Below are positions 1 through 9,208 of a DNA stretch of 29,283 nt, one piece after another. The notes beneath the pieces were generated by a model that did no database searches, was not told where the DNA came from, and worked only from the letters and a program-made list of their open reading frames with translations. Source of the DNA: an uncultured Clostridia bacterium (lineage in GTDB: Bacteria; Bacillota; Clostridia; TANB77; CAG-508); assembly GCA_948585895.1 (NCBI GenBank), contig CAPBNZ010000004.1, positions 22,838 to 52,120 of the forward strand. Direction: 5' to 3'. Position numbers and translations under genes: made by a program. The number at the start of each line of letters is the position of its first letter. The stretch's first letter is position 1.

Positions 1-795
1 ATAATTTATTTTATATTGTCCTTTAAATTTTCCATCTTCTACTCTATCATATTTTTCTCCCATTCTTTTTAAATGATTTTCAATGATTTCTTTTTGTGCT
101 TTTATATCAACTATCTCTTCTTCTTTATGATATAAACATTGATCTATATGCCTTATTTTTGTATCCTTTTCTATTACTCTCAATAATAGGTCATAGATTG
201 GCTCACTTTTATTGATGTTCTCTAATACCTCTACATTTGCTTCTAAAAATTTTGTTTTTATTGTTAAAAAATTTCCAACGTAATTTTTCGACAACATATT
301 ATGATAAGCAAAGTGCGGCTTAAACTCTGGGTCTAGTCTTTTTCCTTCTTTAATCCAATCATTATCTGCATAAATAACATTACATTCATTATGCTCAATA
401 AAATCTTGTATCGAAAATAAGGCAAATTCCTGTAGTTTTATCCCTTTACCAACAAATAAGCAATAATCGCTTTCATGTTTTTTTATCTCCTCTTCATATG
501 TTTCTGGTGTAGCAACAATGGTTTCATAATTTCGATAAGTTTGTTTTCCAATTTTTTCTTCTGCTTCTTTATTTGGTAGGATAATTAAGAATTTTGTATT
601 AAGAAAAGAAACATATTTTCTTTGCCTTTCTATTTCTTTTTTATCTGGCTCATTTAATACAATCCATTCTTTATATTCATCTGGAACTGTTCTTTTGTTT
701 TTTATATAATTACGCATTCTTCTTATTTCTGTTTTGATTCCATTTCTCTTGAAACTATTTTTGAAATTTTTTATTTTGCTTTTTAACTGTTTCAT
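1..795 (-). CDS. Glycosyltransferase, GT2/GT-A-like (3' end cut by window)
   Basis: The reading frame runs from ATG at 795 off the left edge, giving 265 residues. Residues 1-35 are strongly basic (MKQLKSKIKNFKNSFKR...), which suggests peripheral membrane contact. Residues 140-162 read NVIYADNDWIKEGKRLDPEF, matching the 'Y-D-D-x...G-R..P-FKP' signature of polysaccharide GT2 enzymes, in which the acidic DxD-like site (here DND, 144-146) binds metal and nucleotide sugar. The segment at 66-120 looks like a degenerate Rossmann half. GGAGAG lies about 16 nt upstream. It is the most distal gene seen in the polysaccharide operon and probably adds one sugar to the chain. The donor and linkage cannot be told, and the catalytic C-terminal half lies outside the window. 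Confidence 0.75.
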   Translation of the reverse strand, partial: MKQLKSKIKNFKNSFKRNGIKTEIRRMRNYIKNKRTVPDEYKEWIVLNEPDKKEIERQRKYVSFLNTKFLIILPNKEAEEKIGKQTYRNYETIVATPETYEEEIKKHESDYCLFVGKGIKLQEFALFSIQDFIEHNECNVIYADNDWIKEGKRLDPEFKPHFAYHNMLSKNYVGNFLTIKTKFLEANVEVLENINKSEPIYDLLLRVIEKDTKIRHIDQCLYHKEEEIVDIKAQKEIIENHLKRMGEKYDRVEDGKFKGQYKINY

Positions 796-821
796 ATTGC
801 TTCTCTCTTCTCTCCATTTCC

Positions 822-2951
822 CTATCTTTTTATGATTTTCTTGATTACTCTTTTTATCCAGCGATATCCTTTTCTTGCCATTCTATATAGTGTTCCATGG
901 TTATCGATATAAATTGGTTCTTGTTTTACTTCTTCTAAAATCACCTCTCTGGCTTCTTTTGTTGGCTGAAATGCTGGTTTGTTATAGTTTGGATTTATTT
1001 CTTTTTCTTTTTGGTAGTCTGTTTCCAACATATCTTTTACTGCTTGTATGAATTGTTCAAATCCTTTTTCTAATGGATAATCCTTCATATAGTTTGTACC
1101 AAATTCAGACATTTTTCTACCTTCTTCTGGATTATCTAATAAATACACAATACTACTTGCAATTGCCTCTGGTGTTGGCTCTGAAAGTAAAACCCCTCCA
1201 TCTGGTAAATCATACAAATTATTTTCTCTATATAATTCTACAACTGGAAGCCCTGCTGCCATCATTTCAAATGGAATTCTAGATGGATTTGAAGCACTCA
1301 TACAAATTCCAACCTTACACTTATTATATAATTCATTACATTTTTCGATTGGTATAATGTGTAAATTTTCACATTCAAAATCAAAATTTACTTCTGCACT
1401 TGAACCATATAAATAAATCTTTGTATTCGGTCTCATTGCTTTTACCAATTTTAATGCTTTTAATCCTATATAATCGCATCTTCTTGGTTTTTCTGGTTGA
1501 TATACAAAACAAATTGCATTTTCTTTTTCTATGTTCTTTAATGGTTTGTAAATATTGATATCAGCACCAAAATCAAAACTTTCTGCCGAAGTTCCAAATT
1601 CCTTTTTCATTTTATACGCTAACCATCTTCCAATGGTTACTGGTAAAAATCCATATCGATAGGAATTTTCTGTTATGATATATTGATCTCCCATTGGGAA
1701 AAACCATGGCTCATAATCTTGAATAAAATATGCTTTTTTCTTTGCTGGTAATTTTCTAACAAAATCTATGGTTTGCCAACCAGTTGCAAACATTAAGTCA
1801 TATTCTTTTTTTAGGTCAAATCCAACATATACTCCTGCTGTACATGGCTCATACCAATTATTAATTTTATCTCTTACTGTTTGGGAAGTAGATACCCCAT
1901 CTTCTTCCACATAGATATCACATTCATACCCTGCTTTGATTAATGCATTTACATTTTGAATAATTGTTCTATGTCCTCCTGAACCTTTTCCAGGATGCGG
2001 GATTACCCAAGCTATCTTTTTCTTATTACTTTCTTGTTTCATTTCTTCTTCCTTTTTTGGTAATAATGGATACATAAAGCTTCTTCTTAATTCTTGTTTT
2101 TCTTTTATTTCTTGTGGTAAATCATAAAGCTTAGAAATTTCGTTTTGAATTCTACATATTTCATTCAACTCTATTTCTGCTTTTACATCTGTGGAAACTG
2201 AGTTTCCATGTTTTCTGTAATAATTAAGTGACTTACAATTCCAACTAATTTTTCCCTCTTTTAAAATATTATAATAAATATACCAATCCCCTGCTACCTT
2301 AAATTCTCCAGCTTCTTCAAATATTTTGGTATAATCTCTTTTTCTCCATATTACACTTGATACATTTAAAATTGTATTGGTTACACTTAAATGATTGATA
2401 TTTTCTTCTTTTCCTGTCCAAATATAAGAGTGGTTCCATTCCCCTGTTCGACACATATCATATAAATCATCTGATTTCAATCTAATTAGGTTATTGTCAC
2501 CATCTATTCTTGCTGACTCACAATAAGAAAGAATTACTTCTGAATCACTAAATGGTTTCATTAGTTCTTCTACAAAATTATTTTCTGCACTATCATCTGC
2601 TTCTGCAATCCATATAAAGTCTCCTGTTGAAGCATCAAATCCTTTTTTCCATTGCTTAAATACACATCCTCCACTATTTTTCTCATTAACAATTAATTGT
2701 ACCTTTAAATTTGGATATTCTTTCTTTATTTGTTTTATTTTTTCTTGAATCACTTCTACACTATTATCTGGTGAACAATCATCTAAGATAATTAACTCAT
2801 AAATAGGATATGTCTGCATTAAAATAGAATCTATTCTTTCTATGATATACTTTGCATAATTATAGTTTGGTACAATCACACTTACTTTTTTAGGATCTTC
2901 TATCGCTAACTTTTTCATTGGTTTTTTATATATATTTACTTTTTTCTTCAT
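822..2951 (-). CDS. Two-domain glycosyltransferase: GT2 fused to WsaF-like GT4
   Basis: This 709-aa protein joins two glycosyltransferases. Residues 22-290 form a GT2 (GT-A) domain with VSVIVPNYN at 23-31, the LDD motif at 56-58 and the EADD metal site at 117-120. Residues 311-660 form a GT-B domain starting KKIAWVIPHPGKGSGGHR. It includes YFIQDYEPWFFPMGDQY and a nucleotide-sugar region (SNPSRIPFEMMAAGLPVVE), the pattern of WsaF-type rhamnosyltransferases. The tail (YRWIKRVIKKIIKR) is basic and amphipathic, fitting peripheral attachment to the inner face of the membrane. A GGAGG site precedes ATG 2951. The inferred role is two consecutive transfers, possibly including rhamnose, during chain assembly for the ABC exporter encoded upstream. 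The sugar specificity is a family-level guess. Confidence 0.85.
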   Translation of the reverse strand: MKKKVNIYKKPMKKLAIEDPKKVSVIVPNYNYAKYIIERIDSILMQTYPIYELIILDDCSPDNSVEVIQEKIKQIKKEYPNLKVQLIVNEKNSGGCVFKQWKKGFDASTGDFIWIAEADDSAENNFVEELMKPFSDSEVILSYCESARIDGDNNLIRLKSDDLYDMCRTGEWNHSYIWTGKEENINHLSVTNTILNVSSVIWRKRDYTKIFEEAGEFKVAGDWYIYYNILKEGKISWNCKSLNYYRKHGNSVSTDVKAEIELNEICRIQNEISKLYDLPQEIKEKQELRRSFMYPLLPKKEEEMKQESNKKKIAWVIPHPGKGSGGHRTIIQNVNALIKAGYECDIYVEEDGVSTSQTVRDKINNWYEPCTAGVYVGFDLKKEYDLMFATGWQTIDFVRKLPAKKKAYFIQDYEPWFFPMGDQYIITENSYRYGFLPVTIGRWLAYKMKKEFGTSAESFDFGADINIYKPLKNIEKENAICFVYQPEKPRRCDYIGLKALKLVKAMRPNTKIYLYGSSAEVNFDFECENLHIIPIEKCNELYNKCKVGICMSASNPSRIPFEMMAAGLPVVELYRENNLYDLPDGGVLLSEPTPEAIASSIVYLLDNPEEGRKMSEFGTNYMKDYPLEKGFEQFIQAVKDMLETDYQKEKEINPNYNKPAFQPTKEAREVILEEVKQEPIYIDNHGTLYRMARKGYRWIKRVIKKIIKR

Positions 2952-2988
2952 TCTTTTTTTCCTTCCTCCCTAAAAATGTATCCTTCGT

Positions 2989-4785
2989 TTATCCCTTTTT
3001 CTTTATCACTTTTTTTACTTTTCTTTTGATTCGATTGGTAAGTTTTCGTTCTTGTATCTTTCTATATTGTTCATATTCCTGTCTAATCGTTTCATTTTCC
3101 TGTTTTAAATTTTCTAATGCTGCTTTTTGTGCTTCACTTCTTATTTGTGCATTTTCAATCTCTTGCTTGGTTGCATCGATATCAAAATATTTATTTTGAC
3201 TATAAAAACACCAACTATTGTGATTTCTTATTTTTTCTTGTAATTGATTGTCTAATGCCTCAAATATTTTCCTATATTTTGTCAGTTCATATTTTTCAAA
3301 CCATTCTTCAATATTAACAAATCTTCTTAATGAAATGGTATACAAGATAGAACGATATAAGATATATTCTGCTGGTAAATTTTCTTCCATCCATTCTTGG
3401 TCGAAAAAATAGAATTCATCTTCTAAATAGAAACAATTTTTAAAAGTCATATCCCATAATCCCTTTTTTTGAAAATGCATTTGCTGAATGATTTCTTTAT
3501 CTTCAATTTCTATGTTATATTTAGCAAACACTGTATTTTCATAATTTACTTCTTGATAGGTATTGTTTTCTAATATTTTTCTATATTGTTCCATTATATG
3601 GTCTACTAAATCTTGGTCTTTGTTTTCTAGTGCTTTTACTATAACATTATTTAACAATTTTTCTTGCTTCATGTACTTGCTTTTTATGTTTCCATTTTCC
3701 ACATAATCGACTGTTTTTATCTTATTTTCTTTCATATAATCTATGTTTTCTTTTATGTTATCATAATGTTTGTGTGCCTTTTCATTTACGATTTCCTTTT
3801 CTACATATTCCTCTGTTATTTTAGTAATTAATCGATAATTTTCCTTTCTCATATTATTAAAAGATATATATTGATATTTTATTGGCATTTCCTGTTTACT
3901 AATTTCCATAAGAAATGAATTTGCAAAAAATGAAAACATCTCTTCTTCACTTTTTAAAATTTCTCGAAATACATCGATTTCATTCATGATAATAGTAGAA
4001 TTTTCATTACAATAAGCATCATACTTGTCCACACTGTTATATTTAGCTTGTTGCTTATCTGAGAAAATAACATTTGGAATCCTATAATCTGGTAGTGGAT
4101 AATAAAAATTAGCTTTATAATTTATATTTTCTAATTGTTCCTTGATTTTACTTTTGGTAAAGCATTCCATCCTTTGTGGTTCGTCACTATATCCAGTTAA
4201 ACTTTTGAATTTTTGGTTTAACATGTTTTCTGGGTTTCCAGCAAAATATCTTAATCCAAATTGATTATCAACAGCCACTAAAAATTTTCCATTTTGCTTT
4301 AAATTTGATTCTAACATTTTAAGAACATCCATCAATTTTATATTTTTGCCAATAACTTCTTTTAATCTTGGCATAATTCCTATTAACACAATATAATCAA
4401 ATTTCTTTTGTAGTTTTATTTCTTGCAAATTTCCAACTATAATTTCTAAATTTTCTTCTTTTTCATATCTTTTAGCAATTGCCTTCGCTTTTTCTAAATT
4501 TGGCTCTGTTGTAATAACTTCCTTGGTTTTAGTCGTAAAAATTTGTGTTATCTGCCCTAAGTCACCACCTATTTCTAAAACTTCATCCTCTTTTTTAAAA
4601 GGATACCAATTTAATATATTTTGACTACAACTAGATAAGTAGTAAATTTCTTTATCTGTTATCATTTCATCAAAATTTTCTTCATAATCATAATTTGAAA
4701 ACTTTTCAATATATTGATGGATTATTTCCTTTTCTGCTATTTCTATTTCCTTTTCTTTTTTGTAAAATTCTAAATTTAACTTCAA
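2989..4785 (-). CDS. SAM methyltransferase / kinase-like / coiled-coil protein (WbdD-like layout)
   Basis: This 598-aa protein starts at TTG 4785, 6 nt after AAAGGGGA; no better start is available. Residues 50-240 are a class I SAM methyltransferase: motif I VLEIGGDLGQIT (69-80), acidic loop TTEPN (92-96), and FDYIVLIGI (129-137). Residues 280-500 resemble an aminoglycoside-phosphotransferase or protein-kinase fold: a candidate ATP-binding Lys in YVEKEIVNEKAHKH (K330), a catalytic-loop-like D445-x4-N450, and FFDQEW (460-465) in the DFG/DxE place. Residues 538-580 form a coiled coil and 581-598 a very basic tail (LTNRIKRKVKKVIKKKG). E. coli WbdD has the same order (methyltransferase, kinase, coiled-coil ruler, membrane tail) and caps O-polysaccharide to stop growth. 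A capping role is inferred here. The methyltransferase call is firm; the kinase call rests on spaced motifs only. Confidence 0.8.
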   Translation of the reverse strand: MKLNLEFYKKEKEIEIAEKEIIHQYIEKFSNYDYEENFDEMITDKEIYYLSSCSQNILNWYPFKKEDEVLEIGGDLGQITQIFTTKTKEVITTEPNLEKAKAIAKRYEKEENLEIIVGNLQEIKLQKKFDYIVLIGIMPRLKEVIGKNIKLMDVLKMLESNLKQNGKFLVAVDNQFGLRYFAGNPENMLNQKFKSLTGYSDEPQRMECFTKSKIKEQLENINYKANFYYPLPDYRIPNVIFSDKQQAKYNSVDKYDAYCNENSTIIMNEIDVFREILKSEEEMFSFFANSFLMEISKQEMPIKYQYISFNNMRKENYRLITKITEEYVEKEIVNEKAHKHYDNIKENIDYMKENKIKTVDYVENGNIKSKYMKQEKLLNNVIVKALENKDQDLVDHIMEQYRKILENNTYQEVNYENTVFAKYNIEIEDKEIIQQMHFQKKGLWDMTFKNCFYLEDEFYFFDQEWMEENLPAEYILYRSILYTISLRRFVNIEEWFEKYELTKYRKIFEALDNQLQEKIRNHNSWCFYSQNKYFDIDATKQEIENAQIRSEAQKAALENLKQENETIRQEYEQYRKIQERKLTNRIKRKVKKVIKKKG

Positions 4786-4797
4786 AATTTTTCCCCT

Positions 4798-6018
4798 TTA
4801 TTTTTTTATTTTTGTCATGATATCTCTGATTGGTTTTGTTATTTTCCACGACTTTGATGTCATTACTTTTCTAAGCTCTTCTTTTAATTGATTGTTTTCT
4901 TCTGTTAACATAGCATTTTCCATTTCTAATTTCATATTTTTTTCTAAGTCATTACCAATTAATACTGAATTAAATTCTTTCGCATTTCTAAGGTTAAATT
5001 GTACTGTTACATCAATTGGTTTGGTTATCATATAGCCTCTTTCCATTAACCATTTATTCAATATCTTTATTAAATCTTCTTTGGTATCTACTTTCTCATT
5101 TGTTTGGTTCATGCTAATTAGCCTTTTTTGATAATCTTCTGCTAATTGTGGTTTTTGTAAAATGGCATGATAGGCAAGTGCATAAAAATATTCTTCTCTT
5201 GATATGGTGTAAAATCCTTTTTCATGGTATACTCTATTTTTTAAAATATCTGTTTCCATTTTATAATAATAGTAATTGTCTCCTACATACCTTAAATCAA
5301 AAAATGCAAACTTTTCTTCTACTTTTACTTTATAATGTACTCTATTTTCCTCTTGAAATACTTTTTGCCCATTTAATAGATAGGCAGCATTCTCACAGGA
5401 ATCACAAATAATATCAATATCATTGTGTTCGTTTACATAGATTTCTTCTGGTAAAGTTTCATAATTTCTAATGATTGCATAATTAATACAATTATTTAAT
5501 ATATAAAACATTTCTTTTACTGTTGAAAAACCTTCTGCTCCTATTAAATCCGTTTTTAAATTTTCTATTTTTACCTCTTGTTCTCTATTGATACTTTTTA
5601 CATAATCTTCTATGTTTTTTCCTAATAATAAGGTCAAGTCATGATTCGTTTCTACTTCTGAATTAGTTCCATGTACTTTATGCCCTCCCCCCGTCATTTC
5701 TCGATACTGTTCTTTTTTATCAAACATATTGACATTTACTATTTGAATTCCTTTACTCGTTTGTCTTCTTTCATATTTTGGATTTTCTACTTCTACAATA
5801 ACAAGTAAAAAATCTCCCTTTCCACAGTGTTCTTCTTTATAAGAATTAGGTGGCAAATTTGTTCCATAAAACCTTGATAAATTTTGGGCAAAATACTTTT
5901 GACTCCAAGTCATGTTATATAATCCTATAACATGAAAACTTCTCTGAATATCTTCTAAAATTTCTTTTTCTTTGTCTCTCGATTTTTCCCATAATATAAA
6001 TAAATGTACTTCTTTCAT
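4798..6018 (-). CDS. Polysaccharide-cluster protein with nucleotidyltransferase-like domain
   Basis: This 406-aa protein is not a named family I can place. Residues 1-135 form an unknown domain rich in charged and aromatic residues, with a striking conserved-looking stretch YREMTGGGHKVHGTNSEVET around 105-124. Residues 175-290 look like a nucleotidyltransferase fold: IIRNYETLPEE, then HNDIDIICDS with D200 and D202, then a third acid in FFDLRYVGD (D241), the usual two-plus-one carboxylate pattern. Residues 355-385 form a coiled coil, and the protein ends SWKITKPIRDIMTKIKK, a basic tail often seen on cell-wall glycosyltransferases. GGAGAGG precedes ATG 6018, and the stop is 12 nt before the methyltransferase start, so the two are co-translated. 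It may transfer a nucleotide-linked or phosphate group to the glycan; this is a guess. Confidence 0.6.
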   Translation of the reverse strand: MKEVHLFILWEKSRDKEKEILEDIQRSFHVIGLYNMTWSQKYFAQNLSRFYGTNLPPNSYKEEHCGKGDFLLVIVEVENPKYERRQTSKGIQIVNVNMFDKKEQYREMTGGGHKVHGTNSEVETNHDLTLLLGKNIEDYVKSINREQEVKIENLKTDLIGAEGFSTVKEMFYILNNCINYAIIRNYETLPEEIYVNEHNDIDIICDSCENAAYLLNGQKVFQEENRVHYKVKVEEKFAFFDLRYVGDNYYYYKMETDILKNRVYHEKGFYTISREEYFYALAYHAILQKPQLAEDYQKRLISMNQTNEKVDTKEDLIKILNKWLMERGYMITKPIDVTVQFNLRNAKEFNSVLIGNDLEKNMKLEMENAMLTEENNQLKEELRKVMTSKSWKITKPIRDIMTKIKK

Positions 6019-6062
6019 ACTTCCCTCTCCGTTATTGTTTTCTCTTAAAAGTTGACTAAAAA

Positions 6063-7376
6063 TTATTTTATTTCGGAAAAATAGGCTTGTGTATTTAAAT
6101 CATAAAAGCCAACAAATTTTTTGGTTGACATTACTTCAAATATCATTAAATCATAATTCCTATTTAAAACAACAATTTCCCCATTATAATCAAATTTACT
6201 ACAACTTAATGATAATGTATATTTCCCAGGTGCTAATCTGAATTTCTGTCTAAATTCACATATATAGCTTTTTCCTTTTTCACAATTTCCTGTATAATAA
6301 TCTAAATAATTTGTATTGGTTCCACATATTTCCTTTCCTTGAAAATCTTTTATCGTCATAGAAAATGTTGGACACTCAACCTCTTCATTAAACCTTGCTT
6401 TTAATTTTACAATAGTTTCTTCTTCACTATCAATTATACTAACAGGTTCCCCTTTGCTATTAAACATTCCAAAGTCATATATTTCCGCTTCCTTATTCCC
6501 ATATTGAATAACATCTGGATTAATATTAAAATATTTCTTCCATTCTACTTTTTCGTCATTTACTCCTAATATTCCTGTTACTGTCTTTTCATTTTTGTTA
6601 TCTTCTATCTTTTCTTCTTTTGTCTTTTCTTTTAACATTCCAGTAATCAACTTTTTATAATTTTCTACCCCTTCTTTGACTCCTCCATCAAAAATCTTGC
6701 ATCCCTCATTCATGATAATAGCTCTATTACAATTATTTAAGATATCGTTTATGCTATGTGTTACAAATAATATGGTTTTATTTTTCTTCTTTAATTGTTC
6801 AAACTTTTTAAAACACTTTAACTGAAATGCCATATCTCCTACTGATAAAACTTCATCTACAATCAGAATATCTGGATCCACATTAATTGCACATGCAAAT
6901 GCCAACCTAGCAAACATACCAGAAGAATACGTTTTTACTGGTTGATATAAATGGTCTCCAATATCAGCAAAATCAATAACATCTTGCTTGGTTTCTTCTA
7001 TTTTTTGATTGTTTAACCCCATAACTTGCCCATGTTGATAGATATTTTCTTCTCCTGTTAATTCTGGGTTAAAAGCTGCCCCTAGTTCTAACAATGAACT
7101 GATTTTTCCATTTACCTTTATGGTTCCTGCTGAAGGACTTACTACTCCTGTTATCATTTTTAATAAGGTTGATTTGCCTGCACCGTTTTTTCCTAGTATT
7201 CCAACAGATTCTCCCCTTCGTATTGTTAATTCTAAATCCTTTATGGCACTAAATTCTGTGTGTTTATTTATATTGGGGATTAATGTTTCTATTAATCTGT
7301 CTCTTTTTCTTTCAAACATTTTATAATTTTTACATAGTCCTTTAATTTCTATTGCAATTTCGTTTTCCTTCTTCAC
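6063..7376 (-). CDS. Polysaccharide ABC transporter ATPase with Wzt-type C-terminal domain
   Basis: This 437-aa ATP-binding subunit powers export of a lipid-linked glycan through its permease partner just upstream. The nucleotide-binding domain (1-240) has Walker A GKNGAGKST (62-70), the signature region YSSGM (150-154), Walker B ILIVDE (170-175) and the switch His in THS (207). This order and spacing are typical of the TagH/Wzt family. Residues about 290-437 form a beta-rich domain (VKLKARFNEEVECPTFSMTI...) like the Wzt carbohydrate-binding domain, which in E. coli O8/O9a recognises the modified end of the finished chain. The start is GTG 7376, preceded by AGGAG at suitable spacing. Having this extra domain next to a candidate capping enzyme supports export gated by a terminal modification. 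Confidence 0.92.
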   Translation of the reverse strand: MKKENEIAIEIKGLCKNYKMFERKRDRLIETLIPNINKHTEFSAIKDLELTIRRGESVGILGKNGAGKSTLLKMITGVVSPSAGTIKVNGKISSLLELGAAFNPELTGEENIYQHGQVMGLNNQKIEETKQDVIDFADIGDHLYQPVKTYSSGMFARLAFACAINVDPDILIVDEVLSVGDMAFQLKCFKKFEQLKKKNKTILFVTHSINDILNNCNRAIIMNEGCKIFDGGVKEGVENYKKLITGMLKEKTKEEKIEDNKNEKTVTGILGVNDEKVEWKKYFNINPDVIQYGNKEAEIYDFGMFNSKGEPVSIIDSEEETIVKLKARFNEEVECPTFSMTIKDFQGKEICGTNTNYLDYYTGNCEKGKSYICEFRQKFRLAPGKYTLSLSCSKFDYNGEIVVLNRNYDLMIFEVMSTKKFVGFYDLNTQAYFSEIK

Positions 7377-7408
7377 CTAAACTGCTCCTTTCCTACTTAT
7401 AACCTGTT

Positions 7409-8200
7409 TTATAATACATCTGCAAAATCCTTTTTACTTTTTTTAAAAATATAATTCCCCCATAGAAAGATACCAATTGTAATCACCCAAAATACTATGG
7501 TATAAATCCCATGTCCTTGTGTTACAATATTTCCACCCATAAAGCTATTTCTGTAGGCTGTTACTAAATAAGTAAATGGCATACATTCCATAATTTTAGT
7601 AATCGTTTGATGACCTGAAAGCATTGAAATGTCCCAAACAATTGGTGTTGCCCACATTCCTAATTGCATAATAATTCCTAGTAAATTTAAAAAATCTGGT
7701 ACAACTGTTGACAACGCTGAGGTAAATCGAGTAAATGCAATTAAAAAACAATAAGCAGCTATGATAGCATATAAGGCTAATAATATATTGGGTTGAAATC
7801 CAAAAAATATACAAACTACTGCTGATATTAAAAAAAGAAACAAAGCTACAAACGAATTAGCCAATATGGAAATAATTGGAATAATATCTACTGGAAATAC
7901 TACTTTTTTTACTAAATAGCTATATCCTCTTATAGAACCACTTGCCCCAATAATTCCATCATTTAAACACATCCACATTGCCATTCCTGGCATAAACCAT
8001 ACAACATAAGGTGCTCCCTCTGGTCCTGATTGTTTAAATATAAATTGAAAAACAATTACATACATAATCATAAATACAAATGGTTGTAAAAATCCCCATA
8101 TACTTCCTAAACTTGTATTGGCAAATCGATTTCTAAAATCATTTTTTCCTAATTGCCCTATTAACTTTTTATTTTTCCATACTGTTTTTATAAATTCCAT
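7409..8200 (-). CDS. Polysaccharide ABC transporter permease (Wzm/TagG-like, ABC-2)
   Basis: This 263-aa integral membrane protein has about six hydrophobic segments and the ABC-2 layout. The N-terminal cytoplasmic part (KLIGQLGKNDFRNRFANTSL) is the usual interfacial helix of Wzm/TagG proteins, followed by GSIWGFLQPFVFMIMYVIVF. Later parts include PFTYLVTAYRNSFMGG, the conserved loop before the last segments, and a C-terminal KKSKKDFADVL facing the cytoplasm. The family flips undecaprenyl-linked polysaccharide or teichoic acid across the membrane together with the ATPase that follows 32 nt later. ATG 8200 has GAAGGGAG upstream. Length and topology are normal for the family. Confidence 0.93.
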   Translation of the reverse strand: MEFIKTVWKNKKLIGQLGKNDFRNRFANTSLGSIWGFLQPFVFMIMYVIVFQFIFKQSGPEGAPYVVWFMPGMAMWMCLNDGIIGASGSIRGYSYLVKKVVFPVDIIPIISILANSFVALFLFLISAVVCIFFGFQPNILLALYAIIAAYCFLIAFTRFTSALSTVVPDFLNLLGIIMQLGMWATPIVWDISMLSGHQTITKIMECMPFTYLVTAYRNSFMGGNIVTQGHGIYTIVFWVITIGIFLWGNYIFKKSKKDFADVL

Positions 8201-8215
8201 TTTTGTCTCCCTTCT

Positions 8216-9208
8216 CTACCTTTTCTTCATTAATTTTAATCCGAAATATCTTACCTTAAATGCTATCTTAGCTAAGCATGGCAGATTCATAATAAAAAAA
8301 TTTTCTATATAATATAACAAAGTTTCTGTTCGATATAATTGGTGAAATACACCCCATTTTCTAAAATTAAAGTTCTTTCTATTTTCTATCTTTTTAAAAT
8401 ATTCATATGCTTTTACGTTTAATTTTTGTATGTCTTTTGGAAACTTATCGTTATTTTCAACATAGGTTATAAATATTCCTAGTTTCACTTGTATAAATAG
8501 ATTTCTTACTTCTTCTAATGTTTTGAATTGATGCGATATTTTTTCTGTCCCTACTTGATTATTTCCATGTTGCCTATATTTAATATATTTTTCTGGCACA
8601 TAGGCTAATTTTCCTTCTAATCCTGTTATTAATCCCAACCAATGGTCATGAATTAAATATTTTGAGTTTGTTGGTATAGGAAGAACTTTTTCTATGCCTT
8701 CTTTTTTTGCCATAACGGTACATCCTGTTACACAATTGTATAAATAGTTTAATTGGTAGCTATGAATGTATTTTTTAATTTTTCGATTTAATTTCATAAA
8801 ATCACCAAATGATGGATAGATTTGTTCCAAATCTTGGTTTACTACTTCTAAGTCACCAAATACTAAATCTGCCTGTTCTCTTTTTAATACTTCATATGTT
8901 TTTTCTATTTTTTCTGGCAACCATACATCATCTTGATCAGATAACATATAAATGTCACTTTCTACTTTTTTTAATAAAAATTCAAAATTTTTAATATAAC
9001 CTATATTTTTAGGCTGATAATAGACCTTTATTCTTTTTTCTTTTTGTTCATATTGTTCTAGAATTTTTCTAGTTCCATCTTTCGAACTATCATCAGAGAT
9101 AATCAAATTTATATTTTTATATGTTTGATTTAAAATACTATCTATTTGTTCTTTTATATATTTTTCTCCATTATAGGTTGTCAATAAAACATCAATTTTC
9201 TCTTCCAT
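8216..9208 (-). CDS. Glycosyltransferase family 2
   Basis: I start this 330-aa protein at ATG 9208, since AGGTGA lies 5 nt upstream; an in-frame ATG at 9271 has no ribosome binding site. The GT-A domain begins IDVLLTTYNGEKYIKEQIDS. It has the donor-binding acids at ISDDSS (D39, D40) and the metal site SDQDDVW (91-96), the form common in rhamnosyltransferase-like GT2 enzymes of capsule and cell-wall clusters. Residues about 165-200 contain an H-D-H-W acceptor-side motif (YLIHDHWLGL). The C-terminal third has hydrophobic stretches that could touch the membrane. It is a paralogue of the next upstream gene (similar length and motif order), so the two probably arose by tandem duplication and add adjacent sugars. 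The stop is 15 nt before the permease gene. Confidence 0.9.
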   Translation of the reverse strand: MEEKIDVLLTTYNGEKYIKEQIDSILNQTYKNINLIISDDSSKDGTRKILEQYEQKEKRIKVYYQPKNIGYIKNFEFLLKKVESDIYMLSDQDDVWLPEKIEKTYEVLKREQADLVFGDLEVVNQDLEQIYPSFGDFMKLNRKIKKYIHSYQLNYLYNCVTGCTVMAKKEGIEKVLPIPTNSKYLIHDHWLGLITGLEGKLAYVPEKYIKYRQHGNNQVGTEKISHQFKTLEEVRNLFIQVKLGIFITYVENNDKFPKDIQKLNVKAYEYFKKIENRKNFNFRKWGVFHQLYRTETLLYYIENFFIMNLPCLAKIAFKVRYFGLKLMKKR

